Shown here piece after piece: positions 8,201-16,260 of a DNA stretch of 64,000 bases. Source of the DNA: Latilactobacillus graminis DSM 20719 (GTDB taxonomy: Bacteria > Bacillota > Bacilli > Lactobacillales > Lactobacillaceae). Numbering within the stretch: position 1 is the stretch's first letter; each line of letters begins with the position of its first letter. The DNA lies in NCBI RefSeq assembly GCF_001436415.1, contig NZ_AYZB01000035.1, forward strand, positions 131,909 through 195,908. Direction: 5' to 3'. The translations under genes and the position numbers were made by a program. Below the pieces are notes generated by a model that was not told where the DNA came from, ran no database searches, and was given only the letters and a program-made list of their open reading frames with translations.

Positions 8201-9599
8201 ATCCACGAACATTAATGTCGTGAAGTTGGCTATGTGGTAGCCAACGCATCCAATCCCAAAGTTGCTTCTCTTCTTCTGGAAAAATTGTCACAAATTCTAC
8301 GTCGTGATAACTTTGAAAAGTTGCTATTTGCAGCACTAATAATTGTAGTTGTTCTAAAACAGTTTTTCGTTGTCCAACATACCCGACTACACTGCTGTTT
8401 AATGTGCCAATAATTGGCATGTCTTTTAAAGTGCGACCTTCATCGAAAACCCGCTGAGCCATCTTACCAAAAACCGTTTTAGCTGTTTCAGGTTTTGCTT
8501 CAAATTTTAATTGTGATGAAGATTCTTCTTCACCTAATCCCAATCGATAAGTTAGAAAATCAAATTGTTGTGGTGTTTTTTCATATAACCTTGAATCGGT
8601 GACTGCCACCATTTGGTTTAAAACCGAAATATCTGGATAATGATATTCTTTTGCTTTACGTTGCTTAGCATTTGCTTCATTAATTGCTAAATTACGTTCA
8701 TTTAGTATTTGCTCATATGCTTCAACAGCCTGATTTTCTTCCTTTTCACGGATTTTTTTATCTTTAAAATATTTACGGATTGAAATCGCAGTTGTGACTA
8801 ACGTGACAGACCCTGTAACTAAAACCAATAACCCACGATGCATAAAAATCGCCATCGCAATTGTTGCCCCAAAGCTTAATGCTGGTGGTAGAATTAGCCC
8901 TGCCAAGCCATCATCATTTCGTTTAGCTTTTGCTGGTGGTTGCGGTACAGTTAACTGTTCATCTGGACTACGTAAAATAAGTCGTGGTGATCGCCGATAC
9001 GCTGGATAATTATCGGGCTTATCGTACACTGATTTTATTTGACCATATGGAATTTTAGACTTAATGCTTATCTCCGCTGCATAAACCCATAGTTCTTTTT
9101 CAAAAATTCTAATTTGCGTTGTCCCGAAAGTAATCGTCTGACCGCTGTCTAGAACAAAATTAGTCCCCTTATCAAGCAGTCGTCCCATTGTGTAGAGCCC
9201 ATTGCCTTGAACAATCAACTCCCATTTATCAGTAACCGCACTTCGTTTCAGGAGAAAACCACCGATAGTTGTATCTTCAACAGGTATATCTGCCAATTGA
9301 ATCGCCGCACCTGTTTGACCAGATACCCACAGTTCGGTCTTATCTTGAATCCAAAATACTTGTCGGATTATGTGCATAGCACTAATCGTAACCCCTGAGC
9401 GAGTGAATCTTTCGCCTTCTGCATTCAAAGTGTCAATTTCTTGTCCATCTTGTAAAATAACAGCTCGATCATCACTGACATGAATCATCAAGCGATTTAA
9501 TTCTTCAGGGAATTCTGACATAACCTCATTTAACTGATAATCTTCATCACTGGTCGGTAAATGCATTACCCTATTTTGGGCATAAACGTATATCTTCAT
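5202..9599 (-). CDS. essC: T7SSb motor ATPase EssC
   Basis: A 1465-residue membrane ATPase that powers export of WXG100 and LXG proteins. Two FHA-like domains fill roughly residues 1-200. Two membrane segments lie near 230-275 (LILPPALSFGATIAMAIF). Then come FtsK/SpoIIIE ATPase modules. D1 has Walker A GTTGSGKT at 671-678 and Walker B MVSDEF. D2 has Walker A GSSGYGKS at 1012-1019 and Walker B VVLDGYD. D3 has lost its P-loop (GQPEDISYQ) but keeps FILIDEF. Length and domain order match EssC/YukBA. It overlaps the first helper gene. The C-terminal D3 region is known in relatives to select substrates, which fits the adjacent toxin cassettes. Confidence 0.95.
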   Translation of the reverse strand: MKIYVYAQNRVMHLPTSDEDYQLNEVMSEFPEELNRLMIHVSDDRAVILQDGQEIDTLNAEGERFTRSGVTISAMHIIRQVFWIQDKTELWVSGQTGAAIQLADIPVEDTTIGGFLLKRSAVTDKWELIVQGNGLYTMGRLLDKGTNFVLDSGQTITFGTTQIRIFEKELWVYAAEISIKSKIPYGQIKSVYDKPDNYPAYRRSPRLILRSPDEQLTVPQPPAKAKRNDDGLAGLILPPALSFGATIAMAIFMHRGLLVLVTGSVTLVTTAISIRKYFKDKKIREKEENQAVEAYEQILNERNLAINEANAKQRKAKEYHYPDISVLNQMVAVTDSRLYEKTPQQFDFLTYRLGLGEEESSSQLKFEAKPETAKTVFGKMAQRVFDEGRTLKDMPIIGTLNSSVVGYVGQRKTVLEQLQLLVLQIATFQSYHDVEFVTIFPEEEKQLWDWMRWLPHSQLHDINVRGFVYNQRTRDQVMGSVYSLLKERKNALSETSRNQQPLFLPRLVILVTDEKLIMDHVIMEYLQEDPQELGVSLIFTADVRSSLRENVKTVIDVLDSTTGVLVMEDGVVKNKQFKLDHVPDYVDKELFARYLAPIDHKLNLESSIPSMLDFMQMYDVTHVEELSIKDRWENNQPRKSMAVPIGWRADHDVVELDLHEKEDGPHGLLAGTTGSGKTEVIKDLMTSLAVNFKPTNVAFLPIDFKGGALADDLAYFPHTVGAITNLDGAAAMRALTSIDAEMKRRMRVFSSVGVANINDYHKALESGDATEPIPHLVMVSDEFAELKSQVPEFLDALVQTARVGRSLGVHLLLATQKPAGVVNDQIWANSRFRIALKVADAADSKEMLKTPDAADIVETGRGYLQVGNNERYELFQTAYTGADYKPNQEENSEEELAIYNINEWGQYNKLNKNDDTGSEKVTKKVKKQIDVVIDEINHIFNEGDYVRPTKVWLPALKDRVFLADLTETDFASQWQKAKQPLVATLGLMDIPAEQDQRPLELNLSDGHVVLYGSSGYGKSTFIQTMILDLAHKHTPETLHLYLMDFGTNGLLPLRQLPHTADFFRLDEEEKITKLMTKLIEKIKERKKLLAQKNVANLSLYERATGESLPEIVVVLDGYDGMKDVSYENELNKLMIQIGREGLGLGIHVVLTANRTAAIRSNLSSTLKHRLMLSLLEVGDISGVVGRTKLVPQDRPGAGLVKLDEAVEFQTALPVRGADDLEVLDNITAEIKTMNEKWTGKRPKQIPMIPDTLDVESFIEFEGVEDAFTAGDFPLGLDTTTVEPIMLSGNMIVFGQPEDISYQLMVSGLMTLAERAKSALVFDGQNQADVVDFKENILDQLIDDQITNQTIVINHTEAFISATNIEPDIDEIGNVKANLLADLLDTENTFILIDEFAWFKRGRETAQYEIKKRISGSMATMRAVDQNSIMDGSTNSREPALPENLATINLRGSFDRMQYVRGEIDG

Positions 9600-9612
9600 T
9601 TGTTTACTCCTC

Positions 9613-10776
9613 TTATTTATCGTTTAATGCCTTTTTTCGTAATTTATAGTACTTATCATAGCTTTTTTGTAAATCGTTCAAGCTCTTTTCACGACTAGCA
9701 CCTGACTTATTGGGATCAGCCTTGATTTTAGCCATTTTTTCTGTAATTGCGTATAAAATCAAGTCATTATCTTCAGTCGTTTTAGCTGTATCTAACGCTT
9801 CACCTAGCTGTCCACGACCAATTTCAATCCAGAAGTTAAGATAGTTTTTATTAGAATTCAGACTAATATTATTTAATACTGCCTCGCGCTGCTTATTTGA
9901 TAATGCGGCACTCTGCACATAACTATAAGCAAGTTCATACCGTTGTGTCATTGGTAGTGCGCTTTCTGACACATCCGTCAATTCTTTAGTCACGTCTGAA
10001 TAATTCTTCTTTAGAAATCCCGTTGTTGCGCTTGAGAATGAATCTTCTCGAGGTTGTAAACTAAATTGCCAATAGCCAACAACTGCTAATAAAATCAATG
10101 TTGCAACAGTCATCCAAATAGTTGCCTGTTGATAAACTCGATATCGTATTTTTGAAACAACTCTCTTTTTGCTATCTTCATCTGCTTTTAGCGTAATCAA
10201 TTGCTCTGCTAAAATATGATTTAAATCGTCATAGTCATTAGCTGAAATAATTTTTTTAATTAATTTTGACCCACTAGCGAATTTATACCCACCCTCAGCT
10301 AAATCATCAAATTGACCTTTACCATTGATTAAAATAATTAATAAGGACTTCAGTTGACTAAATAATAATTGATCATCAAAGTCGACTGGTGGCATCACTG
10401 CTCTGATTCCCCGATAAAGTATGATGGGATCCTCTGTTGAAGAAATCATAATATTTTCTGGGTGTAAAGTTGTTGCATAGACAGAGTTTTCTAATTCCTG
10501 AACAACCAACAATTTCTGCGCTAATTGTAATTTATCAATTAATCGCCATTGCTGAACATTACTAAATAGTTTAGTACCCTCATCTAATCTATATTTAAAA
10601 TGGTAATTATCATGAACTTTAGTAAAAACTTGTTCTGCAAAAAATGCATATGGTTGCCGAATCATTAACAAAACATCATCACTATTCTGTCGAATAGCTG
10701 ACTGTGGCAAAACTAATTCAATATCATCATTCTCATGTAAGAATTCTACAACCTGATTGCCTAACTTAAATCCCAT
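9613..10776 (-). CDS. essB: T7SSb pseudokinase subunit EssB
   Basis: A 387-residue single-pass membrane protein. The N-terminal 200 residues form a pseudokinase-like cytoplasmic domain (YRLDEGTKLF, YATTLHPENIMIS). One membrane helix is near 217-236 (IWMTVATLILLAVVGYW), followed by an extracellular helical domain rich in lysine and serine at the end. This matches EssB/YukC. EssB joins EssC and the substrate channel in the membrane complex. It sits 13 bases from essC and downstream of esaB in the conserved core order. Confidence 0.9.
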   Translation of the reverse strand: MGFKLGNQVVEFLHENDDIELVLPQSAIRQNSDDVLLMIRQPYAFFAEQVFTKVHDNYHFKYRLDEGTKLFSNVQQWRLIDKLQLAQKLLVVQELENSVYATTLHPENIMISSTEDPIILYRGIRAVMPPVDFDDQLLFSQLKSLLIILINGKGQFDDLAEGGYKFASGSKLIKKIISANDYDDLNHILAEQLITLKADEDSKKRVVSKIRYRVYQQATIWMTVATLILLAVVGYWQFSLQPREDSFSSATTGFLKKNYSDVTKELTDVSESALPMTQRYELAYSYVQSAALSNKQREAVLNNISLNSNKNYLNFWIEIGRGQLGEALDTAKTTEDNDLILYAITEKMAKIKADPNKSGASREKSLNDLQKSYDKYYKLRKKALNDK

Positions 10777-10821
10777 ATTTACTTACTTCCTTATCTTTAA
10801 TATGTATGCAAAGCCAAGTAA

Positions 10822-11049
10822 CTAGCTTTGCAAAATTAATATATTCCCGCTTGCAACCTTATCTGCCGTCAAAGCATCAAACGGGTAAAATTCTTCACCA
10901 TTCGTTTGGTTAACAAGTATCGGAAATTCTGGTTGATCAAAATCATATGCACTACCTAACATTGCTACCAATTTAGAAGTCTTAATATTTAATGGTACTC
11001 GAATATCATAATTGGCTTTTTCATTTAACTTAATCGTAATATTTATCAT
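10822..11049 (-). CDS. esaB: Ubiquitin-like T7SS protein EsaB/YukD
   Basis: A 75-residue protein with a beta-grasp pattern: NITIKLNEKANYDIRVPL at the start, a helix (SKLVAMLGSAYDF) and a final hydrophobic strand (SGNILILQS). Length and position between essA and essB fit EsaB/YukD. In relatives it is a cytoplasmic accessory required for secretion. It lacks the C-terminal di-glycine of true ubiquitin. Confidence 0.88.
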   Translation of the reverse strand: MINITIKLNEKANYDIRVPLNIKTSKLVAMLGSAYDFDQPEFPILVNQTNGEEFYPFDALTADKVASGNILILQS

Positions 11050-11067
11050 GATTGACCTCTATTTCTT

Positions 11068-11529
11068 TTAATCGCGTCGCCTTAATAAGACAGATGCGCC
11101 ACCACCAGCAGTAATCGAAAGCCCACTAAATAACGCCACTATTCCTGAACCACCATTTTGCTGCTTACTACTTCTAGTTGTTGAAGTTGATGTAGCGGCC
11201 GTCGCAACATTCAAGTCCGTTGTTTTAGGCACTGTCACTTCTGTCTTTGTAGCACCTTGTGTAAATAACTTAGTTTGTTTTGCTTTCATTAACGTTTCTT
11301 CTTTTTGATGATACTGCTTAATATGTGTCTGATCGGTAGGATTAAATAATGTTTCAGCCCCAACCACTGTTTGCGTATGTGTTTGTTCTTGCTTATCTGT
11401 CGTTAATCGGTCTGTTGCAATGTCTAATTTATTATTGACTAGTGCTTGTTCTGCTGCAACATACTGAGTTTGAACTAAACCCACGATTGGCAGCAATAGC
11501 AACAGTAATAAACATTTAGCTTTCTTCAT
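11068..11529 (-). CDS. essA: T7SS membrane protein EssA-like
   Basis: A 153-residue protein starting MKKAKCLLLLLLL at 11527-11529 behind GGAGGAAACCAC; the start overlaps the end of esaA by 14 bases. It has an N-terminal signal or membrane helix (residues 5-22), a Thr/Gln/Lys-rich external region, and a second membrane helix near the C-terminus (GIVALFSGLSITAGGGASVL) ending in LLRRRD. Topology, length and place between esaA and esaB match EssA. The sequence itself is poorly conserved, so the call depends partly on context. Confidence 0.75.
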   Translation of the reverse strand: MKKAKCLLLLLLLPIVGLVQTQYVAAEQALVNNKLDIATDRLTTDKQEQTHTQTVVGAETLFNPTDQTHIKQYHQKEETLMKAKQTKLFTQGATKTEVTVPKTTDLNVATAATSTSTTRSSKQQNGGSGIVALFSGLSITAGGGASVLLRRRD

Positions 11530-14512
11530 GTGGTTTCCTCCAAAATACAACACGACTTGATATTAATGCCCAATCAAAGTGATAGATCAGTAAATTAATA
11601 CCAAAAACAAAAGCAACTACAACGCCTAACCGGACTAACATTGCAAGGTAATCATAATTACTAATAACAGCAACCATTACCCGATTAATGAAAGCTATTG
11701 GATTCACTACTAAACTAGCTTGCAGTAGATTATCTTGAACTTGCATATTATTTCCAACTAACGCTGTAAATATATAACTCAGCATAAACAATAAGCCAAC
11801 ACCTAACCCTACTGTTTTGAATTGTCGTGCTAAATAATTATTGATTTCTCCAAACAAAATGCTAGAAAGAATAATCGTTAAGACAAAAATGGGCCACTCA
11901 GACTTTTCAGTTATTAGTTGTTGCCCCACAACCAGCGCAAACCCAATGCCTAGTACAAGATGAATCAATATATTCAAGAATACCGAAACTAAATTTCTGA
12001 AAACAAAATGACTCTGTTCATCTCTTTTCCGATTTCGTACAGATAACAAATCAACAGAACGCATCGTAAAGGATAAGAACAGGCTAACAACATATAGTAT
12101 GACTAACCAACCAAACGGATTAAATGTTGATTGCTTACCAACAGAAACGGTCTTTGAATCACTGTTAACCGGATTGGCTAAAAATTTCAACATATTTTCA
12201 TTTTTAACGCCATTTTGGTGTGCGTTATTCAAAACATTTGCGAACTGATTTGAAAAACGGTTATTGTTTTTCAAGCTAGTTGTAAAATCTTGTTTAACTG
12301 TTGTAACCGTCTTGTTCAAATTTTCACCATCATCAGTTGCTTTTGAAACTTGTTTTTTAAACGCTTGCATCGTCTGTGAAGTTGCTTTAGCCTTATCCAC
12401 CTCTGAACTACTTGTTTGCTTCAATTCTTCACTTTCTTGCAGATACGTTGTCATCTTTTCACCGTTTGTTACTAGCATTTGATTAAACGTTTCTTGTAAG
12501 GTTTGCGTTTCTTTTTCATTTTCTAATAACTCTGTATATATCTTTTGTAAATCAGAGAGTTGCTTAGCCTGTTGTTGAACATTCGTTTGAACTACTTTTG
12601 AATCACTGATCAGTTGTGTGTTTTGCTTATTCAACTCCGTCATTAGTTTGGTTAAGTTGTCTGAAACTTGATCTTCATTAATCGCTTGAACCAATTCATC
12701 AACAGTGAATGGTGTCCCATCATCCATTAAAAGTGGCTTATCTTCACTTAACCCCAAACTATTCAATACCAGAGTTGAGCCAATCTGATTAACGTATTCT
12801 GTTAATGGCATCGATAGCAGTCCATTCACAGCTTCAGGTAAATCTTGATCGTTCATGATTGCTTCATTTTCGTCATTCTTATTGGTGAAATTTTGTACGT
12901 TAGCTAATTCACTATTATAGATACCTTCTGTCTTAGACGTAAAAGCTGTGTACGCACGATACTTCAACGTAACATCATTTGAATGCTGTTGTAATGCCCT
13001 TTGATATTGCTTGAACAGCTCTATCAATTGTTGTTTACTTTCGTTTGGCTGCGATGAGCTATTAGATTCCGTTGTACTTGGATACATCAATTTTAATTCA
13101 TCATCAGTAACTGACGAATTATAGCTATCAATTGTTTCTTTGAGTGAATGAATACTTGTCTCAATGTTTAACAAACTATCTATTTGTGATTTATCACGAT
13201 CAATTTTTGCCTGTCCTTTTAAGCTTTCAATTATCGGCGAATCAACCGTTGAAAATGGTAATAAATCAATTCTTTTTTGAATAATCTTTACTTTTTTCCG
13301 GTTACGTTCATTTATCATATTGGCTAATGCTGCTACTGCATTATCATTCAGATCAGTTTCTTCATGGCCGTCAAGTTTATATTTAATTAGATCTCCCAGT
13401 GTAATTTGTTCGGGATTTTCTGATCCAATTTGTGCCGCAACTTGCGCCGCAAAATTATCTTTTAGTGTTTTTACACTCTGAATAACGGTATTAGCCTGTT
13501 GATAGTTTTTTTGTTGTACCTTATCCATCCCTGTTATGCCAGCCTGCATATTTTTAACAGCTAACGTTAAATTCAAATCCGCCTCGCCTTCGCTTAGATT
13601 TTCTTTTCCAGATATACTATTTTTTAATGATTGGCTAGAGTCTTGTAACGATTCCATGGCACTATTGATTTGATCTCCTAAAATATCAGGTGTCATTGCT
13701 TGGATAGCATCGTAAAACTGAGCTGTTGTTATCTTGTTATTAGCATGCTTATCAAGCAAATCAGTGAATGATTCAGTTCCTGCTGTACCCGCATCATGAA
13801 CTGTATTAGCAGACTTACCTAAATCTGTTAGCGCACCTTGCAATCCTGTATTTGTATCGACTGTTGATTCCATCTGCGAGCCCAATACAGGAAATATTGA
13901 TTGAAAATTTTGTACGGGTTCTGTTAATTTACTATTGAACTGATCGATATTTTGAGAATCGTTTGTCACCAATGTAGAAACATTACTTTGTGCGGTATAA
14001 AGGTTATCTAAGACACTTGCAAAATAAACATTTACTAACTGTTCGTTTAATTGACTAACAACCTTTTGACCAACTTTTTCTGCCGTTGCTTTAACATTTG
14101 TATTGGCAGAATCTGCAACTGAATACGTTACTTTAGCAGTGTCGGGATTAGGATTATTAATATCCAATAATTTCTCGGAAAAATTTGTCGGAATTTCAAT
14201 CATCAATTGATAATCGCCATCTTTCAACCCAACATTTCCAATCCCTTGGCTAACAACGAACCACTGATTTCCTTTCGCCTTTTCTGCCTGAGTTGTATAA
14301 TTTTGACCCAAATTCACTTTCTCATTATTCAATGTCACGCCTAAATCCTCATTCACTAACGCAATATTTAAATGAGGTGTTGTATGACTATTCTTTATAC
14401 TTTGCGTTTGATTTGACTGATATAACGTATTTAATTTCAAAGCACCTACAATCATCACCCAAGCTGTCAATAAAGATATAATGATTACTCCTATATGTCG
14501 TTTCATCTGCAT
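11516..14512 (-). CDS. esaA: T7SSb channel component EsaA
   Basis: A protein of about 998 residues of the EsaA/YueB, YhgE/Pip type. One membrane helix lies near the N-terminus (IGVIIISLLTAWVMIVGALK). A very long external coiled-coil domain follows, rich in Gln, Asn, Thr and Lys. Five or six membrane helices make up the last 220 residues, starting at FNPFGWLVILYVVSLFLSF. EsaA dimers span the cell wall as the extracellular shaft of T7SSb, and YueB is also the SPP1 phage receptor. The start at 14510-14512 is preferred because GGAG lies six bases upstream; ATGs at 14524 and 14533 lack a ribosome-binding site. It follows esxA beyond a weak terminator. Confidence 0.88.
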   Translation of the reverse strand: MQMKRHIGVIIISLLTAWVMIVGALKLNTLYQSNQTQSIKNSHTTPHLNIALVNEDLGVTLNNEKVNLGQNYTTQAEKAKGNQWFVVSQGIGNVGLKDGDYQLMIEIPTNFSEKLLDINNPNPDTAKVTYSVADSANTNVKATAEKVGQKVVSQLNEQLVNVYFASVLDNLYTAQSNVSTLVTNDSQNIDQFNSKLTEPVQNFQSIFPVLGSQMESTVDTNTGLQGALTDLGKSANTVHDAGTAGTESFTDLLDKHANNKITTAQFYDAIQAMTPDILGDQINSAMESLQDSSQSLKNSISGKENLSEGEADLNLTLAVKNMQAGITGMDKVQQKNYQQANTVIQSVKTLKDNFAAQVAAQIGSENPEQITLGDLIKYKLDGHEETDLNDNAVAALANMINERNRKKVKIIQKRIDLLPFSTVDSPIIESLKGQAKIDRDKSQIDSLLNIETSIHSLKETIDSYNSSVTDDELKLMYPSTTESNSSSQPNESKQQLIELFKQYQRALQQHSNDVTLKYRAYTAFTSKTEGIYNSELANVQNFTNKNDENEAIMNDQDLPEAVNGLLSMPLTEYVNQIGSTLVLNSLGLSEDKPLLMDDGTPFTVDELVQAINEDQVSDNLTKLMTELNKQNTQLISDSKVVQTNVQQQAKQLSDLQKIYTELLENEKETQTLQETFNQMLVTNGEKMTTYLQESEELKQTSSSEVDKAKATSQTMQAFKKQVSKATDDGENLNKTVTTVKQDFTTSLKNNNRFSNQFANVLNNAHQNGVKNENMLKFLANPVNSDSKTVSVGKQSTFNPFGWLVILYVVSLFLSFTMRSVDLLSVRNRKRDEQSHFVFRNLVSVFLNILIHLVLGIGFALVVGQQLITEKSEWPIFVLTIILSSILFGEINNYLARQFKTVGLGVGLLFMLSYIFTALVGNNMQVQDNLLQASLVVNPIAFINRVMVAVISNYDYLAMLVRLGVVVAFVFGINLLIYHFDWALISSRVVFWRKPHEES

Positions 14513-14533
14513 ATTAATCTCCATATTATCCAT

Positions 14534-14568
14534 AATAAAAAAGAGGTGAACTTTACATGTCCGCCCCT
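14534..14568 (-). terminator. Partial terminator between esxA and esaA
   Basis: On the minus strand a 10-bp stem (AGGGGCGGAC against GTTCACCTCT) with one mismatch and two G-U pairs, a 7-base loop, and then six T residues. It lies 16 bases after the esxA stop and just before esaA. It probably ends most esxA transcripts and lets a fraction continue into the machinery genes, giving more substrate than motor. Confidence 0.65.
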
Positions 14569-14583
14569 TAAGCTACTGATAGA

Positions 14584-14874
14584 TTAGTTAATTTGGTTTG
14601 CAATGTCGTTGTCAGTATTTTCAATAATCTCAGCGACTTTCTTCAATTGATTATTAATATCATCCATTAATTGAGCGAAATCTTGCATTTTTGGTTTTAA
14701 ATCTTCAAATTGTTGATCAAATTTATCAAAAGCATTCCCTTCCCAATTTGAACGAATATTTTCTTGTTCTTGAGATGCATTCTGGATTAAATCTAAAACA
14801 TCTTGATTAAATCCCTCATATTTATTTGCTGAGGCACGTAAATCTTCTGGGGTTAACTTAATTGTATTTGCCAT
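14584..14874 (-). CDS. esxA: WXG100 secreted protein EsxA
   Basis: A 96-residue helix-turn-helix protein with the signature Trp44-Glu45-Gly46 in the turn (SNWEGNAF). The helices are amphipathic, with no signal peptide or membrane segment. The C-terminus (NDIANQIN) is helical, and the exact YxxxD/E export motif is not obvious to me. EsxA is the obligatory small substrate and co-secretion factor of the T7SS and usually dimerises. It is the first gene of the operon, preceded by AAAGGAGAG and an AT-rich promoter region, and followed by a weak terminator. Confidence 0.95.
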   Translation of the reverse strand: MANTIKLTPEDLRASANKYEGFNQDVLDLIQNASQEQENIRSNWEGNAFDKFDQQFEDLKPKMQDFAQLMDDINNQLKKVAEIIENTDNDIANQIN

Positions 14875-14911
14875 AATAACTCTCCTTTATTTTATGAAGT
14901 TATACTATATT

Positions 14912-14940
14912 TATATAACTTTATAATATTATGTTACCAA
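14912..14940 (-). promoter_or_regulatory. Candidate esxA promoter
   Basis: On the minus strand TTGGTA (14935-14940), 17-base spacer, TATATA (14912-14917), about 40 bases before esxA. The surrounding 14880-15150 is extremely AT-rich, so other -10 boxes are possible. I see no gene between esxA and the terminator at 15156. Confidence 0.35.
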
Positions 14941-15155
14941 AAATTCCATTTAATGGCAACCCCTTAAACTAATTTTACCCTATTTTATCAAATGGTATTT
15001 AATTTATCCCCGTTAATCGCACTCTTCAAGATAAATTAATTTTCATTTTTCTTATATTTTAGTTATTCAAACTTACTTAAGTTTAAAAAATAATATAAAC
15101 TTCTATTTTAATTTTATTTTAAAACTATTTTTCATTTATGCATTATTATATAAAC

Positions 15156-15206
15156 AAAGAACCATAAGATATATAAGCCCAAAACAGCATATCTTATGGT
15201 TCTTTT
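15156..15206. terminator. Bidirectional hairpin downstream of the bioY remnant
   Basis: Inverted repeat with 17-bp arms (AAAGAACCATAAGATAT and its complement) around a 16-base loop, with T-rich sequence on both sides. It can end transcripts from the bioY-like remnant and isolates the T7SS promoter. Confidence 0.75.
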
Positions 15207-15217
15207 CATTTAAATAT

Positions 15218-15677
15218 TTATTTTCTAAAATCACTCTTTTGATTGATTCGACTGGCAATCATCACCACCAAGCAACACTTAATCATTTCACGGCACAAAA
15301 CCAAGTTGGATAATACTTGCTAGCACATTGCCGCCAAGTAGCACCCAGTTCGATTGCCCAAATAGTTGCTGACTATAATGAACAATGGGCACATAGACGA
15401 TAAAATCTATCAGATAGCCGCCGGTTGGCCCGACTAACACTGCGGCACCACTCGCATAATTTGCAAAAATCGGTAAACCGAACATGCCTAACAAAAGATA
15501 CCCCCGATAGCAAGCCGACTGAACTGCCATGGCAATGTGGTCCCAATCACCCCCGACCGCGAGGGTTTGGAGAGTCACTGGGACTAGCAAAATCGGTAGA
15601 CTAACCTGGGCGCTGACGATCAATAACGCCAAACGCATCCCGACTAAGCTAACTTTTCTGGCAACCGATTGTAGCAT
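15218..15677 (-). pseudogene. bioY-like biotin transporter S-component, frameshifted
   Basis: The intact frame (15288-15677, 129 codons) encodes a hydrophobic protein with BioY landmarks: SLPILLVPVTLQTLAV near residue 26, a GLPIFANYASGAAVLVGPTG block, and several membrane helices. BioY is normally about 180-190 residues. Here a TGA follows GFVP, but another frame continues EMIKCCLVVMIASRINQKSD to a stop at 15218-15220. This looks like the BioY C-terminus after a small deletion. Some of the region before GFVP may also be missing. Biotin uptake through this gene is probably lost. It has a good ribosome-binding site (GGAGGGG). Confidence 0.6.
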
Positions 15678-15682
15678 TGAAA

Positions 15683-15823
15683 TCAGCTCCCCTCCATAAA
15701 GTTAATTTTTTGACCGACTGCCACGTGGGCCCCGTTACTTAGCACGATCGTCCCATCTGTTAAAAGTTGTGTAATAACAAGACCATTTTGCATTTGAAGA
15801 AGTAACATTATCAAACGAAACAT
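15683..15823 (-). pseudogene. Short coding remnant upstream of bioY
   Basis: The open frame MFRLIMLLLQMQNGLVITQL then a strand-like segment (DGTIVLSNGAHVAVGQKINF) ends five bases before bioY, and the bioY ribosome-binding site lies in its last codons. An in-frame TAG stands directly before the ATG, and no ribosome-binding site is visible. It looks like the surviving 3' end of a longer gene formerly co-transcribed with bioY. The family is not recognised. Confidence 0.4.
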
Positions 15824-15924
15824 CTTTTTCTAGAACTGTTAGGTTAAATTTTAAGAAAATTCCGACGCTTTTTTGAAATTCAGAATACTTAACTAAGACT
15901 TCGTCAGCGGCTGCTCTTGCGTTT

Positions 15925-16147
15925 CTAACGCTTAATACCGAATAGAACTAGTTCATCATACGTGTCCTTAAACGCTCCTAATATAATAGCTACAAATATT
16001 ATTGGAAGTCCTATAGTTGGTAATAATATTGTTATATTTCATTTCTAAAAAACTTTCAATTCCTGTAAACAGAACAAGTAACAAAAGTAACCCTGATAAA
16101 GTCAAAAATAATTTTCTTTTGAATTTCAGGCGTCTATCTAATCTCAT
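15925..16147 (-). pseudogene. Small two-helix membrane protein, frameshifted
   Basis: From ATG at 16145-16147 the frame reads MRLDRRLKFKRKLFLTLSGL with a membrane helix (LLLLVLFTGI) and then loses sense near codon 38. The +1 frame continues ILLPTIGLPIIFVAIILGAF and KDTYDELVLFGIKR to a stop at 15925. Together they would make a protein of about 75 residues with two membrane helices. An upstream 7-codon ORF with AAAGGA overlaps its start (ATGA). No family is recognised; small bacteriocin-immunity or holin-like proteins have this layout. Confidence 0.5.
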
Positions 16148-16215
16148 CTATAATTTAATGAGTTCATTTTAAAATATCCTTTATTATTATGTTATCACAG
16201 ATAATTCTAAATTTT

Positions 16216-16259
16216 AAAAAGGCTGTAACCCTATATTCATCAAGGGTTACAGCCTTTTT
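16216..16259. terminator. suf operon terminator (bidirectional)
   Basis: Perfect inverted repeat AAAAAGGCTGTAACCCT with a 10-base loop and T-run, adjacent to the sufB stop. It serves sufB on the minus strand, and its symmetry lets it work in both directions. Confidence 0.9.
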
Positions 16260-16260
16260 A

